Positions 18,301-27,124 of a stretch of 64,000 bases of DNA are shown piece after piece. The first letter of the stretch is position 1. Every line of letters starts with the position of its first letter. The position numbers and the translations under genes are program-made. Under the pieces are notes generated by a model. That model was not told where the DNA came from and made no database searches. It saw only the letters and a program-made list of their open reading frames with translations. Source of the DNA: Halorubrum aethiopicum (GTDB lineage: Archaea; Halobacteriota; Halobacteria; Halobacteriales; Haloferacaceae); NCBI RefSeq assembly GCF_001542905.1, contig NZ_LOAJ01000002.1, positions 1 to 64,000 of the forward strand, written 5' to 3'.

Positions 18301-19554
18301 GATGAGTATTCTCTAGAAGTAGCCGATTTGCTTCCGTTATCACGTGCAAAGGATATCAGGCCGTATGATATTAAATCAGATAGGTACGTGATTTACGCAG
18401 ATAATGAATTTGATCCTGGGGAATACCCGAATATAATATCTTATCTAGAATCGCATAAGTCGGATCTAGAGAATCGTACCGAAGCTGAACGTGGAAAATA
18501 TCCTTGGTGGAGACTCCAGCGCCCACATGAACGAAGGCTAATTGAAGCATCTGAGAAGGTTTTGGTTCCTCATTATGCCAAAATAAACAGATTTGCCTAT
18601 ACAAATGACGGGACAGTGGGAATGACAGATACATTTCTTATTGTCCCAAATGGAGAATACAATATTAAATCCCTAACCGCAATTCTCAACAGTTCGCTTC
18701 TGAACCTGTATATGCGCGTATTTGGTAAACAAAAGCGTGCGGGCTATCTCTCTTATGCCGGGAATAGGCTTGAGTCAATTCCGATTCCTGATATCAATCA
18801 AGATTCGTTCCAGTTTGATCAAGGTCTATTTGATTACTTCTCAGAGAAATTAGTTGATATTCATTCAATCGAATCAAAGTCTGTGTTGGATTCAGAGATG
18901 GTGTTGTTATCAAAGGCGTCTGAAAAGAGAACTCAAATAACAAATCAGAGAACGAGGCTAAACACATCTGTTTTAGATTATCTATCAACTGATGTTGAGA
19001 TCCAGCTTTCCGAGGTTGGATTATATCAACCGACTCAGGGGACGCATGACACCATATTGAGCAAAACAGCCTCGGAGAGAGCATCTCTTCGGGTCGGTTC
19101 AGCAGATGTGGCGAGAAAATCTCCGAACACGGTCCTGATCGAGGCCACCGCTCGCTACAAGCCCGACGAAGAGGACGCACACGAGACGGACCAGTGGGGC
19201 TACACGGAGACGGAGTACCTGCCGGCGTTCCGGATCACGGATCTCACCGAAACGGAAGCAGACCTGATCGAACACTTCGTGCCGGTCGCCGTCGACGAGG
19301 CGGGCGGGTTCGCGAACTTCCGAGAGACCGCGACGAAGACGAACTCGCTTATCGATCGGCTGAAAGCGATCGAGTTGCCCGACATCGACGACGTAGCCGG
19401 CGACCTGGAGAACTACCTCCGGACGAAGGAGCGCGCCGAGGAGCTTGACGAGAAGATCGAAAAGACGGACGAGCTGATAGACGAGATCGTCTACGAACTG
19501 TACGGGCTGACCGATGAAGAGATCGAGATCGTTGAGGAGGCCGTCAAAGAATAA
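15346..19554 (+). CDS. type IIG restriction-modification enzyme (Eco57I-like)
   Basis: The 1,402-residue protein joins an endonuclease and an adenine methylase. Near the N-terminus YVDRLLYES followed by ALLEAKQW (E128, K130) fits a PD-(D/E)xK nuclease core. The helical middle is typical of type IIG/IIL enzymes. The methylase has SAM motif I ILDPAMGSGHF (D546) and catalytic motif IV NPPY (793-796). From about 20 bases after the NPPY codons to about 19105 the DNA turns clearly AT-rich and the codon use changes, then returns to GC-rich. That segment covers the target-recognition region. The end (SERAEELDEKIEKTDELIDEI-like) is a coiled coil. No BREX, DISARM or type I partner genes are nearby, so it probably acts alone in defence. 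Confidence 0.88.
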   Translation: MSQATLGSGPYRNSNLFSGYYLDERVDDLDDWESDDEAEAVFEDLRELWELEGDLVSSYGEDELLDQWISKVLGSLGFDTISEGTLPDGGGYVDRLLYESSEARRGAAERKLQHDQEGMFSRASALLEAKQWGHDFEKRFSEERSYRDASHQVKYYLERTPGDLQWGILTDGRKWRLYGTKDYETQTYYEVDLPELLESGDLQQFKYFYCFFRPEAFVEVAGTSFLETVWSESETAAQELGEDLQDNVFTALRVLGKGFVESNDLNIDPEDETEREELKEQSLVLLYRLMFVLYAESRGLIDPEAPSANVEYHENFSLEEVRGDIIDAVEGGDVESGAAFHEEYSEFSTTIWNRLSRLFELIDEGEEALDIPPYNGGLFDHDDHEFLAENEVSDPAIAEVIFRLSTTQNEAGEYVPADYADLDTRHLGSIYEGLLEHEFRIAPEEGMAAVAEDGGQVWKPASEVSVADAVETVESGGLYVVNDEGERKATGAYYTPDYVVTYIVEETVDPLVDEIHADLEADGLSRSDGEYFRRFYDRVTDLTILDPAMGSGHFLTKATGYLTEQVMEVVREQEIQSYDEQDIRREISKEAIYGVDLNGMAVELAKLSMWLETLAADQPLAFLDHHLKAGNSLVGSDITEVLSEDGPDGDDGQITLTQAFARVRQDTLEHVMELMADLLAYDNETLEDVKSMEELYDEIREDPLYTRLFELANVHTAEEFGVDVPEGSYEQMAGAIDDEDDWAEVRGEDWFTAAQATAEEQDFFHWELEFPEVFFNAEGKMKTEAGFDAVVGNPPYLLLQGTKQQEIMRSFYPQIFTGTNDILHFFIKRASEVVSDNRSIGYVTSRYWLESEHSDSLRDYVADSMPPAKILDFGNLQIWPEVSILCVVSIFHTSDRTDTEVFIDSEEQYDGTEQFLSDISNGSKEPLKMPTKHLGASPWNLRALSAGELWESMREDTVALKEVSEITQGIKSGNNEAFTVTQETIDEYSLEVADLLPLSRAKDIRPYDIKSDRYVIYADNEFDPGEYPNIISYLESHKSDLENRTEAERGKYPWWRLQRPHERRLIEASEKVLVPHYAKINRFAYTNDGTVGMTDTFLIVPNGEYNIKSLTAILNSSLLNLYMRVFGKQKRAGYLSYAGNRLESIPIPDINQDSFQFDQGLFDYFSEKLVDIHSIESKSVLDSEMVLLSKASEKRTQITNQRTRLNTSVLDYLSTDVEIQLSEVGLYQPTQGTHDTILSKTASERASLRVGSADVARKSPNTVLIEATARYKPDEEDAHETDQWGYTETEYLPAFRITDLTETEADLIEHFVPVAVDEAGGFANFRETATKTNSLIDRLKAIELPDIDDVAGDLENYLRTKERAEELDEKIEKTDELIDEIVYELYGLTDEEIEIVEEAVKE
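17745..19105 (+). other. AT-rich recognition-domain insert within the IIG enzyme
   Basis: Within the restriction-methylase gene, this 1.36-kb stretch uses many AT-ending codons (ATA, TTA, AGA, AAT), unlike the GC-rich sequence on both sides. The change comes directly after motif IV and ends before the C-terminal coiled coil. The reading frame is intact throughout. This is the part expected to choose the DNA target, so it is best explained as a domain acquired by homologous recombination from a lower-GC relative. Confidence 0.7.
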
Positions 19555-19610
19555 CAGTTCGAGACCGAACGAAGAGACAAGACTAACCCCTCGGCTGGCG
19601 ACCCTCCTGT

Positions 19611-21083
19611 ATGTCTCGGAGACGACTTCTCTCACTCTTGGCGGTCGTCACTCTCGTCGTACTCGCAGGCTGTGCGACAATCCCCAGTGACGGTGGTCAG
19701 CAGGGGCCAACGATCGAAACGAACGGCGACATCGGAAGCGAGAACAACGAGACGATCCCGGACGGTGAAAGCACCGTCACGACACCCGAAGGAAACCTCA
19801 CGGTCCACATGCTGAACGTCGGGCAAGGCTCAAGCACGCTTATCATCGGGCCGACCGGCGAGACGATACTGATCGACTCGGGTGATTGGCGGGACGACGG
19901 CGCAGACGTGATCGACTATCTCGAAGCGCGGGGAATCACGCGGATCGATCACCTGGTGACCTCTCACGCCGACGCTGATCACATCGGGGGACACGCCGGA
20001 GTCATCGACCATTTTGAAACGGACGGCGACGGCGTCGGAGCGGTCTACGATCCCGGAATTGCCGCCGGCTCGGCCACTTACGAGTCGTATCTCGATGCGA
20101 TTGAGGAGCATGACGTGACGCTGTATCAGACGCAGGCGGGCGATTCGATCGCTATCGAAGACGTCGAGGCACAAGTTCTCGCGCCACCCGACGACTACCT
20201 CGCGAACGACGATCGCAACGAGAATAGCCTCGTCATCCACCTCCAGTTCGGATCCTCCAGTTTCCTGCTTCCCGGTGACGGCGAGACCGAGAGCGAGGAA
20301 TACCTCGTTGAAACGTATGGGAGTGAGCTCAATTCGACCGTGCTCGCGGTCGGACATCACGGGAGTCAATCCAGCACGAGTGACGTGTTCCTCGATACCG
20401 TCTCGCCACGAGTCGCGCTCATATCGAGTGCGTACGACTCCCAGTACGGCCACCCGCACGAGGAAGTGCTTTCCCGACTCGATCAGCGGTCGATCCCGAC
20501 GTACTGGACGGGGACGCATGGACACGTTCGACTGACGAGCAACGGCTCGGCCGTCACCGTCGCGACACAGCAGGACGCACCCAGTAGAGCGTCGGCGCTT
20601 CGAGATGGCGAGCCGGTTTCAGACGACGCTGACGGCGGCTTCACAGACCGGTTGGTCGTCCCGGCGACCGGATCGGCTGCGCCCTCGACGCCCGACGACT
20701 CCACCTCCGAAGACGACACGTCGGATTCAGCCGAATCCACGGAGGACACGAATACGACGCTCGCGATCGTCGAGATTCACGCCGACGCCGACGGAAACGA
20801 TAACGAGAATCTCAACGACGAGTACGTCGTGCTCGAAAACACGGGCGAGACGACGCTCGATCTCTCGGGGTGGACGGTCGCGGATAGTGCCGATCACACC
20901 TATACGGTTCCGGATGGCTTCAAGCTCGGTGCTGGTGAGCGCGTGACCATCCATTCGGGAAGCGGCACCGACACCGAGACCGACCTGTACTGGGGACGGT
21001 CGACAGCCGTGTGGAATAACGGCGGGGACACAGTTATCGTCACGGATGCGTCAGGAACAGTCGTGATCGAGGAGTCGTACTAA
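19611..21083 (+). CDS. secreted lipoprotein, ComEC-like metallo-beta-lactamase plus lamin-tail domain
   Basis: The 490-residue protein starts with RRRLLSLLAVVTLVVLAGC, a lipoprotein signal with cysteine in a lipobox, so it should be anchored outside the membrane. The metallo-beta-lactamase domain (about 60-310) has VGQGSSTLI, the metal motif SHADADHIGGH and the late GHHGS, as in the ComEC/Rec2 catalytic domain. After an acidic Ser/Thr-rich linker comes a lamin-tail-like beta sandwich (EIHADADGNDNENLNDEYVV to the end). In related proteins this domain pairs with nucleases. An extracellular nuclease or phosphodiesterase role is plausible. The DUF3006 gene starts one base after the stop. Confidence 0.85.
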   Translation: MSRRRLLSLLAVVTLVVLAGCATIPSDGGQQGPTIETNGDIGSENNETIPDGESTVTTPEGNLTVHMLNVGQGSSTLIIGPTGETILIDSGDWRDDGADVIDYLEARGITRIDHLVTSHADADHIGGHAGVIDHFETDGDGVGAVYDPGIAAGSATYESYLDAIEEHDVTLYQTQAGDSIAIEDVEAQVLAPPDDYLANDDRNENSLVIHLQFGSSSFLLPGDGETESEEYLVETYGSELNSTVLAVGHHGSQSSTSDVFLDTVSPRVALISSAYDSQYGHPHEEVLSRLDQRSIPTYWTGTHGHVRLTSNGSAVTVATQQDAPSRASALRDGEPVSDDADGGFTDRLVVPATGSAAPSTPDDSTSEDDTSDSAESTEDTNTTLAIVEIHADADGNDNENLNDEYVVLENTGETTLDLSGWTVADSADHTYTVPDGFKLGAGERVTIHSGSGTDTETDLYWGRSTAVWNNGGDTVIVTDASGTVVIEESY

Positions 21084-21084
21084 C

Positions 21085-21369
21085 ATGGCTACGGAACAGT
21101 TCATCGGCGTCGTCGACCGCTTCGAGGACGATCTCGCCGTGGTCCTCCTCGAACAGGACGGTGAGGTCGTCGACGAACTCGTCATCGACCGAGACGCCCT
21201 CCCAGATGCGGCGAATCACGTCGATGCCGTCCTCCAGATCACACGAGGTGACGACGGGTCGGTTCGTGAGATGTCGTACGACGCAGAAACGACGACAGAG
21301 CGCAAAGAACGAGCGCAGTCGCGGTTTGACCGGCTGTCCAAGCGACCACCGAAAGACGACGACGCTTGA
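21085..21369 (+). CDS. DUF3006 family protein
   Basis: This 94-residue acidic protein has FIGVVDRFEDDLAVVLLEQDGEVV followed by IDRDALPDAANHVDAVLQ, the small beta-barrel pattern of DUF3006. Genes of this family are commonly found beside ComEC-like metallo-beta-lactamase proteins, and here it begins one base after such a gene, so the two form one transcription unit. It has no signal peptide and is presumably cytoplasmic. Function unknown. Confidence 0.8.
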   Translation: MATEQFIGVVDRFEDDLAVVLLEQDGEVVDELVIDRDALPDAANHVDAVLQITRGDDGSVREMSYDAETTTERKERAQSRFDRLSKRPPKDDDA

Positions 21370-21513
21370 ATCGAGAGAAAGTTCGATCGGAATGGTCGAT
21401 GAGAAGATTTTGTTAAAATATCCTAGGAGTCATCGACTTCCTGATGTTCCAGCAATAAGGAAATGAATGGGGTTTCAATATCGCTGCCTAGTAAGGACTA
21501 ACCACGTAGGCCA

Positions 21514-22428
21514 ATGGCAGAGGATAATTCGGCGAGGGATATCTTCCGACTGTTATCCGATCAGACTCGCCTTGAGATCCTTCGCGCTGTTGCTATTGCC
21601 CAACATGAATTCGGAGATGTCGGATCCGGAGCTGCTGAACTTGCGTTTTCTGAAATTTATGAGTATGTAGAGGTAGAAAACACGTCGAAGCTATCGTACC
21701 ATTTAGGAGAGCTTACTGGGACGTACCTGCGAAAAACCGACGACGGGTACTCGCTTACACACGCTGGTGAACGCATCGTTCGATTCATTTTATCGGGAAA
21801 TTATGAACAGCCGGATTCATTCGGTCCGAAACCAGTCGATGGAATATGTATCTTCTGTGGGGAAGAGGCACTTGAGGCATCACTCTCCCACCAGTTTTTC
21901 AGTATCGAGTGTTCGGTGTGTGAACAACCAGTTACAGGACACCCGATAACCCCTGCTCAGGTTAAGACCCATGACGATGACGCGCTGATCCAAAGCGTCA
22001 AGCGACAAAGTGCGGATGTTTCCAAGCAAATTCGAAGCGGAATGTGTCCGGAATGTGGGGCGCAGCTCTCTACGGATATAATCGAGGTGTCAGAGAATTC
22101 GCTACCCGTCGCTGACTCGTTCTTGGTAACAAGTACTTGTGAGGAGTGTCTGCGGGAGTACAATAGTCCACTAACCTACAGCGTTGTCTACCATCCAGCA
22201 TCGATAGCGTTTCACTGGGATCGCGGGTTCGATGTGACCACACGAGGAATCTGGGAGTTCAACGAATACCTCTATGATGGGCACTGGACTTCCGAACAAA
22301 TCACGACGGATCCCGATGAGTACGAGGTTGTGCTGCGTCACGAAGACGACGCAATTCGATTGGTTCTTGATGCGACTGCGACAGTGATCCGGTCTGAGCG
22401 CGTGCGACGAAATACGGGCAAAAATTAG
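21514..22428 (+). CDS. ArsR-like winged-helix regulator with zinc-binding C-terminal region
   Basis: Of the 304 residues, the first 90 form a winged helix-turn-helix (DIFRLLSDQTRLEILRAVA and VENTSKLSYHLGELTG), typical of ArsR-type repressors. The rest carries paired cysteine knuckles: ICIFCG, IECSVC, GMCPECG and TCEEC. These suggest two zinc ribbons and perhaps a metal- or redox-sensing part. Haloarchaea have many such fusions with unknown ligands. It stands alone, with a 207-bp gap before the methyltransferase, so its target is not evident. Confidence 0.8.
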   Translation: MAEDNSARDIFRLLSDQTRLEILRAVAIAQHEFGDVGSGAAELAFSEIYEYVEVENTSKLSYHLGELTGTYLRKTDDGYSLTHAGERIVRFILSGNYEQPDSFGPKPVDGICIFCGEEALEASLSHQFFSIECSVCEQPVTGHPITPAQVKTHDDDALIQSVKRQSADVSKQIRSGMCPECGAQLSTDIIEVSENSLPVADSFLVTSTCEECLREYNSPLTYSVVYHPASIAFHWDRGFDVTTRGIWEFNEYLYDGHWTSEQITTDPDEYEVVLRHEDDAIRLVLDATATVIRSERVRRNTGKN

Positions 22429-22635
22429 CGTTTCTAACAGTAATCTTACGGGATTAGTGTTGAGTAGATAGCGATATCGATAGAGAGATCGCCATATTGC
22501 CTCCATAAGTCGTGAAATCCCCCGTATTTTGCTCAATCTGAGTTTTGAAGCCGGATTGATAAATAGTCATATTTCCGATATATTTATTGGTGTTGTTGAT
22601 CCGACTCGAATTCGAGATCAACGGAGGCACTCAGT

Positions 22636-23337
22636 ATGGAGTCAAGAAATTCCCACGACCCGACAGACCAGCCCAATCAAGTATACGAAACGACAGAGGA
22701 CCGAAACCAATCAGGAGAAAGACCTCTGAAATCGGCAGAGGAGATCGCCGATGCGTATGCCAGTGTAGCTGACAAACTTGCCCGGTGGCAGTGGCTCGAC
22801 CAGTTCTTCGCGGGTTCATATCGTCGTCGTCAATTCGAGAACACGGACGGCCGAGTTCTTGATGTGGCCTGTGGCACTGGGAAGAACTTCCGCTATCTCT
22901 CGTCAGCAAGCGAGATCGTCGGAATCGACATTAGCGAGGAGATGCTCTCACACGCTCGAACCGAACTCAACAGCCTCGATCTGGATGGGACCGTCTACCA
23001 GATGAACGCTCAACAACTGGAGTTCCCCGATGATAGCTTTGAGACGGTCATTTCGTCGTTTTCGACGTGTACGTTCCCCGATCCAATTGCCGCATTACAC
23101 GAAATCGAACGAGTCTGTGCTCCCGGTGGCGAGATCCTCCTGCTCGAACATCGACGCAGCGATACAGCACCTCTTGCTTGGCTCCAAGACTGGCGTGCCG
23201 AGGCTCAATACGAAAAGAACGGCTGTCGGCTGAATCACGAACCGGTGAAGACAGTCAAACAGGCCGGCTTAACACTCGAAAACGTATCAACCGAATTCTT
23301 CGGTCTCATCACGGCTATCGAGGCTATTCCGAGGTGA
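22636..23337 (+). CDS. class I SAM-dependent methyltransferase (UbiE-like)
   Basis: The 233-residue protein has a complete Rossmann-type methyltransferase core: motif I VLDVACGTG (residues 74-82), VGIDISEEML, and YQMNAQQLEFPDDSFETVISSF, then APGGEILLLEH as post III. The N-terminal 35 residues are a charged tail. The pattern fits UbiE/COQ5-like enzymes that methylate small molecules. No quinone-pathway genes are near, so the substrate is unknown. A serine hydrolase follows 113 bases downstream. Confidence 0.85.
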   Translation: MESRNSHDPTDQPNQVYETTEDRNQSGERPLKSAEEIADAYASVADKLARWQWLDQFFAGSYRRRQFENTDGRVLDVACGTGKNFRYLSSASEIVGIDISEEMLSHARTELNSLDLDGTVYQMNAQQLEFPDDSFETVISSFSTCTFPDPIAALHEIERVCAPGGEILLLEHRRSDTAPLAWLQDWRAEAQYEKNGCRLNHEPVKTVKQAGLTLENVSTEFFGLITAIEAIPR

Positions 23338-23450
23338 TCATTCGATGCCGTTGTTACATGAGATCGATGACGAATTCACTCCCTCAGTGACCAGTAACGT
23401 GACCGCCCTACTCACGGCCGTTTCAACTAGTAATATCACAAAACACCATC

Positions 23451-25118
23451 ATGATAGACGATAGAACGACGCGTCGATCGGTTCTGACCGCTCTCGGTGG
23501 TCTTGGATTCAGTGGTACTGGAACCATGGTCGGCCGTACAAGCGCCGCGACAGACTCCAGAGGCAACGACCTACAGCGAAGTGACCCCTCTGTACATCCC
23601 GACGAACTCGAAGCATTCGTCGACGACGTGTTGGCCGAACGGATCGGGACGACGACTCCCGGAGCTGTTGTAGCCGTCGTTAGCGGTGACACACCCCTCC
23701 TGACCAAAGGATATGGCGTTGCTGATGTCGATTCCGGTGAGCAAGTTCGAGCCGATGAAACAATGTTCCGAGTCGGATCTGTCGGGAAGCTCGTAACGTA
23801 CACTGCCGTCATGAAGGGAGTCGAACGAGGTGTACTTGATCTCGATGTTGACGTAAACACATATCTCGACGACTCCGAAGTTGCGGTTCCAGACACGTAT
23901 GAGGCCCCCGTGACACTCAGACATCTCGGAACACACACCGCAGGATTTGAATCCACGCTCGATCCCGGCATTATCTCCGATCCGGCCGCTCTTGATTCAC
24001 TGGAGAAGGTTCTCACCGATCAACAACCCTCACGTATCCGGCCACCCGGTGAACTCGTTGGATACTCCAACTACGGTGCGGCTCTCGCGGGTCACGTTGT
24101 TGCTGAGTCGCATGACACCGCGTTTGAGGAGTTCCTCCAATCAGAGATATTCGGTCCACTGGGGATGTCCTTCAGTTCGTTCGCTCAGCCGATTTCGAAT
24201 TCCCACCCAGGCGAACTCGCCGCACCGCACGTCCGTGGTGATGGGTCGTTCATAGTAGCCGACGACGTGTACATCAATATGCGTCCGGCGGGCTCGTTGA
24301 GTTCGACAGCAACGGATATGGCGACATTCATGAGGGCGCACCTAGGTGGCGGTGCGATCGGTGACCAGCGAGTGCTCGATCCGGAGACTATAGACACGAT
24401 GCACAGTCGCCACCACCTGCGTCACCCAGCAGTCACCAACTGGCGGTATGGCTTCCATGAATACGGGAGCTCAGACGCGAATCTCATCGCTCACTCAGGT
24501 GCGACAGTCAACTTCACGAGTTACATGCTGCTCGCTCCCGATCAGAATGTCGGGATCTTCGTCGCTTTCAACAGTAATCCGAGTGAGGGTCCGAAAGCGG
24601 TCGTTGATGAGATCGTTACCGAGTTGGATCTCCAGCACGCACCGAGTACCCCGATACCGACTTCGAGACCGGGCAGTCAGAAGCGCGCCGAAACCGTTGC
24701 TGGCGAGTACAGCCTCACGTATCTCCCGCAGAGTGGACCACTCCAGGTCGTCGATCTGCTCGAACACCTGACTGTTGAGCCCGCAGCTAACGGCCACCTA
24801 CAGACAACGACTCTCGAAGGAGACGCTCGACAGTGGGTCGAGACGGAACCGTACGTGTACGAGGAAGTTGGCGGTCACGATGTCCTTGCCTTCGAGGTCA
24901 CAGATGGCGAGGTCGACTTACTGAAAATGAGCAGCGAACCTACTGGTGTCTACCAGCCCATACCGTTTCACGAACGCCAACTCGTCACCGGTGGTGTTCT
25001 CGGGACTGTACTATCGGGATTTGGTCTTTCGCTCGCCGGATGGGGCGGACGCAGTACTTGGCGGCAGTTGAAGCAGTATCGGACCGACAACGGATCCGGT
25101 GTGGAGGGCTCCGAATGA
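23451..25118 (+). CDS. Tat-exported serine hydrolase (class C beta-lactamase family)
   Basis: The 555-residue protein begins with a twin-arginine signal (TTRRSVLTALGGLGFSG). The beta-lactamase/transpeptidase-like domain has its catalytic residues: S110-V-G-K113, Y205-S-N207 and H348-S-G350. Such archaeal proteins act outside the membrane as peptidases or esterases rather than on peptidoglycan, which haloarchaea lack. The C-terminus has a beta domain and one membrane helix (GGVLGTVLSGFGLSLAGWGG). The stop overlaps the start of the next gene by four bases, so the two proteins probably work together. Confidence 0.85.
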   Translation: MIDDRTTRRSVLTALGGLGFSGTGTMVGRTSAATDSRGNDLQRSDPSVHPDELEAFVDDVLAERIGTTTPGAVVAVVSGDTPLLTKGYGVADVDSGEQVRADETMFRVGSVGKLVTYTAVMKGVERGVLDLDVDVNTYLDDSEVAVPDTYEAPVTLRHLGTHTAGFESTLDPGIISDPAALDSLEKVLTDQQPSRIRPPGELVGYSNYGAALAGHVVAESHDTAFEEFLQSEIFGPLGMSFSSFAQPISNSHPGELAAPHVRGDGSFIVADDVYINMRPAGSLSSTATDMATFMRAHLGGGAIGDQRVLDPETIDTMHSRHHLRHPAVTNWRYGFHEYGSSDANLIAHSGATVNFTSYMLLAPDQNVGIFVAFNSNPSEGPKAVVDEIVTELDLQHAPSTPIPTSRPGSQKRAETVAGEYSLTYLPQSGPLQVVDLLEHLTVEPAANGHLQTTTLEGDARQWVETEPYVYEEVGGHDVLAFEVTDGEVDLLKMSSEPTGVYQPIPFHERQLVTGGVLGTVLSGFGLSLAGWGGRSTWRQLKQYRTDNGSGVEGSE

Positions 25119-25522
25119 CGGACCAACAAGTCTCTCAACACCGAACCGAACAGCAGCACGAGTACAACAACCGAAACGGGTTCAAGCACCGCGTGAGACG
25201 CCGATTAAAGAGCCCACAGTGGCTCTCCCGTGCCGCAGGTGTCGGCCTGAGTAGCGTCTCGATTGGATTCGTCATACTCTTCATGTTCGTCTTGGAGACC
25301 GGCGGCGACCTCACGCTCTTCACACGACCGCTGCCAATGCAAGTCGCACTCACGCTCCCGTATCTCATCGGTATCCTGACGTTGGGGACGACTGTCGGCA
25401 CATTGATGGCGTGGCGGTACCGCTTCTGGTCGGTTACTACACGCATCCACCAGACGGTACTAGCACTATTGGGGCTCGTGTTCAGCTGGCAACTCTCAAC
25501 ACTGGGAATGCTACCATTGTGA
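25115..25522 (+). CDS. membrane partner of the serine hydrolase
   Basis: This 135-residue protein starts inside the stop of the serine hydrolase gene (ATGA overlap). It has a basic, Gln-rich N-terminus and three hydrophobic segments (SIGFVILFMFVLE, LTLPYLIGILTLGTTVGTLMAW, TVLALLGLVFSWQLSTLG). Some members of the serine hydrolase family carry a polytopic tail fused to the enzyme; here that tail seems to be a separate gene. This is an inference from gene order. Confidence 0.65.
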   Translation: MTDQQVSQHRTEQQHEYNNRNGFKHRVRRRLKSPQWLSRAAGVGLSSVSIGFVILFMFVLETGGDLTLFTRPLPMQVALTLPYLIGILTLGTTVGTLMAWRYRFWSVTTRIHQTVLALLGLVFSWQLSTLGMLPL

Positions 25523-25590
25523 GTGCTAACTGAGCGTGTCAAAGATTTGCGAGCCGAGTATTTTTGATTGGCATATAAAGAATCGAAATG

Positions 25591-26124
25591 TTAGCCGAGT
25601 CGAACCAACGCAACACACCGTATCCAGTTCGAGCCTCTCGGATTCGGGACCTCGATACTCGCGGTGTACGTTCCTACACCAAGGGGTACTTGCTCGTTGA
25701 TAGACTCGACCACTTCTTCGAACGTCCAAGAATGTGTTTCACCGGCAGCAATCACAAGACTGCCGTTCCCAGAACTGCGTTTCTCTACAGGCATCCAGCC
25801 TGACGACTCTTGTTGCATTACCGTCCACTGGAACGGATTGAATTCGAGGTCCGATGAAGAGTTGTTATACAGCGTCAGTGTCGGCGTCTCGGATCGCGTC
25901 GTCGGGTCCGTGAGGAGGTAGATATCGGCCGAATCCGTATCTACGGTGTAGGAACACACGACTGGCTCCTCACTAGAGCCGTGTGGTGGACAGTCGTATT
26001 CGGACAGCGGTACGGTCGCGTCTTCTGGTGGAGCGGTGTCATTCGGCTGTGTATCTGAAGTGCTACAGCCGCTGAGGCCTGCGACGGCTGTAGAGGTGGC
26101 GACGAGTAGATCCCGGCGTTTCAT
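25591..26124 (-). CDS. secreted lipoprotein, hypothetical
   Basis: The 177-residue protein starts MKRRDLLVATSTAVAGLSGC, a Tat-type signal ending in a lipobox, followed by a low-complexity acidic linker. The mature part is beta-rich (TPTLTLYNNSSSDLEFNPFQW and WTFEEVVESINEQVPLGVGTYTASIEV) and resembles small immunoglobulin-like lipoproteins common in haloarchaea. No catalytic motif. It is convergent with the membrane protein gene ending at 25522. Confidence 0.75.
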   Translation of the reverse strand: MKRRDLLVATSTAVAGLSGCSTSDTQPNDTAPPEDATVPLSEYDCPPHGSSEEPVVCSYTVDTDSADIYLLTDPTTRSETPTLTLYNNSSSDLEFNPFQWTVMQQESSGWMPVEKRSSGNGSLVIAAGETHSWTFEEVVESINEQVPLGVGTYTASIEVPNPRGSNWIRCVALVRLG

Positions 26125-26202
26125 AGATCGGATTATTTCTGTGTTGGTGAAAAACTCGGTATAGCTAATAGGCCGATTTGAGCATTGTCGAGCCCTTATA
26201 GG

Positions 26203-26994
26203 CTAGTTGCGAAGGAATACATCGACTTCCGCTGCGATCCGTTCCGGTGCTTCACCTGGACCGCTGTGGCTAACACCATCGAATTCGACGAGACGGCTGT
26301 GCGGAAGCACTTCATGAACGTCACGAGCGCTCTCGCGAAGGAATTCCGGCCCATCCGTTCCGGTCATCACGAGAACGTCCGCTTTGACATCCAGCGTACC
26401 GGGTAACTGGTACTGTTCGACAGCACGATTCATCCGGACAACCTCCTCGGCGAGTTCGACACAATCCGGCCAGACCGGCCACTCAGCCAACCACGCATCG
26501 AGGTCGTCGATTCCGTCGGGGTGGAGGACCTGCTCGATGTAACGTTTCACGGCCTCCTGGCGTTCACCTTCATCGATGAGTGTAGCCATCCGGCCAGCGA
26601 GATCAGCCTCTTTTCGGTAGCCATCAGGGAGGACTGCTGGTTCGTACGCGAGGACCGCTTCAATCGCTACATCGGTCGCAGCTTCGACTGCCGTCAGTGC
26701 GCCGTATGAGTGACCGAACAGAATCGGATCGCCGTCGACGGTATCGGCGAGTGTCTGGACGTACCGCACCTCACGGTCCAGTACCTCGTCGGCGCGGGTC
26801 TCTGCTGGATCCGCAAGACACGTGCCAAATCCCGGTCGCTGCGGGATCACAATCCCGTACTCTTCGAAGTACGGTAGGACTGGATGCCAGTATTCTCGGG
26901 GAGCCATTCCACCGTGGAGAAGGATCAGTGGTTGACCGTCGCCATGTCGTTCGTACACTACTTCAGTACCATCAGCGGACTGGGTCGTCACCAT
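26203..26994 (-). CDS. alpha/beta hydrolase, paralogue 1
   Basis: The 263-residue protein has the alpha/beta hydrolase fold: oxyanion segment LILLHGG near residue 24, nucleophile elbow GHSYG (S96), acid in VMTGTDGPE, and the catalytic His in VSHSGPGEAP. It is clearly homologous along its whole length to the protein at 27902, with shared words such as YERHGDGQPLILLHGG/FERHGEGPPLILLHGG and RAVEQYQLP/RAIEQYQLP. The two genes lie on opposite strands around an HTH_10 regulator. Substrate unknown. Confidence 0.85.
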   Translation of the reverse strand: MVTTQSADGTEVVYERHGDGQPLILLHGGMAPREYWHPVLPYFEEYGIVIPQRPGFGTCLADPAETRADEVLDREVRYVQTLADTVDGDPILFGHSYGALTAVEAATDVAIEAVLAYEPAVLPDGYRKEADLAGRMATLIDEGERQEAVKRYIEQVLHPDGIDDLDAWLAEWPVWPDCVELAEEVVRMNRAVEQYQLPGTLDVKADVLVMTGTDGPEFLRESARDVHEVLPHSRLVEFDGVSHSGPGEAPERIAAEVDVFLRN

Positions 26995-27124
26995 ACAACG
27001 CTGTGTTCGATGACGACGGGGCTAAGCCATTCTCTCAGTCATTGGGCTATTTATAAGCAGAGACGTATTCTTCTCACAATCGAGTCTTCAACACCCCCAT
27101 TAACAATGGCATCAACTATCGCGT

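Noticed and set aside
15346-19554. BREX PglX-type methylase
   Set aside because: Length and methylase motifs are similar, but an N-terminal PD-(D/E)xK-like part is present and no pglZ, brxA/B/C or brxL-like gene lies nearby, so a stand-alone type IIG enzyme is the better reading.
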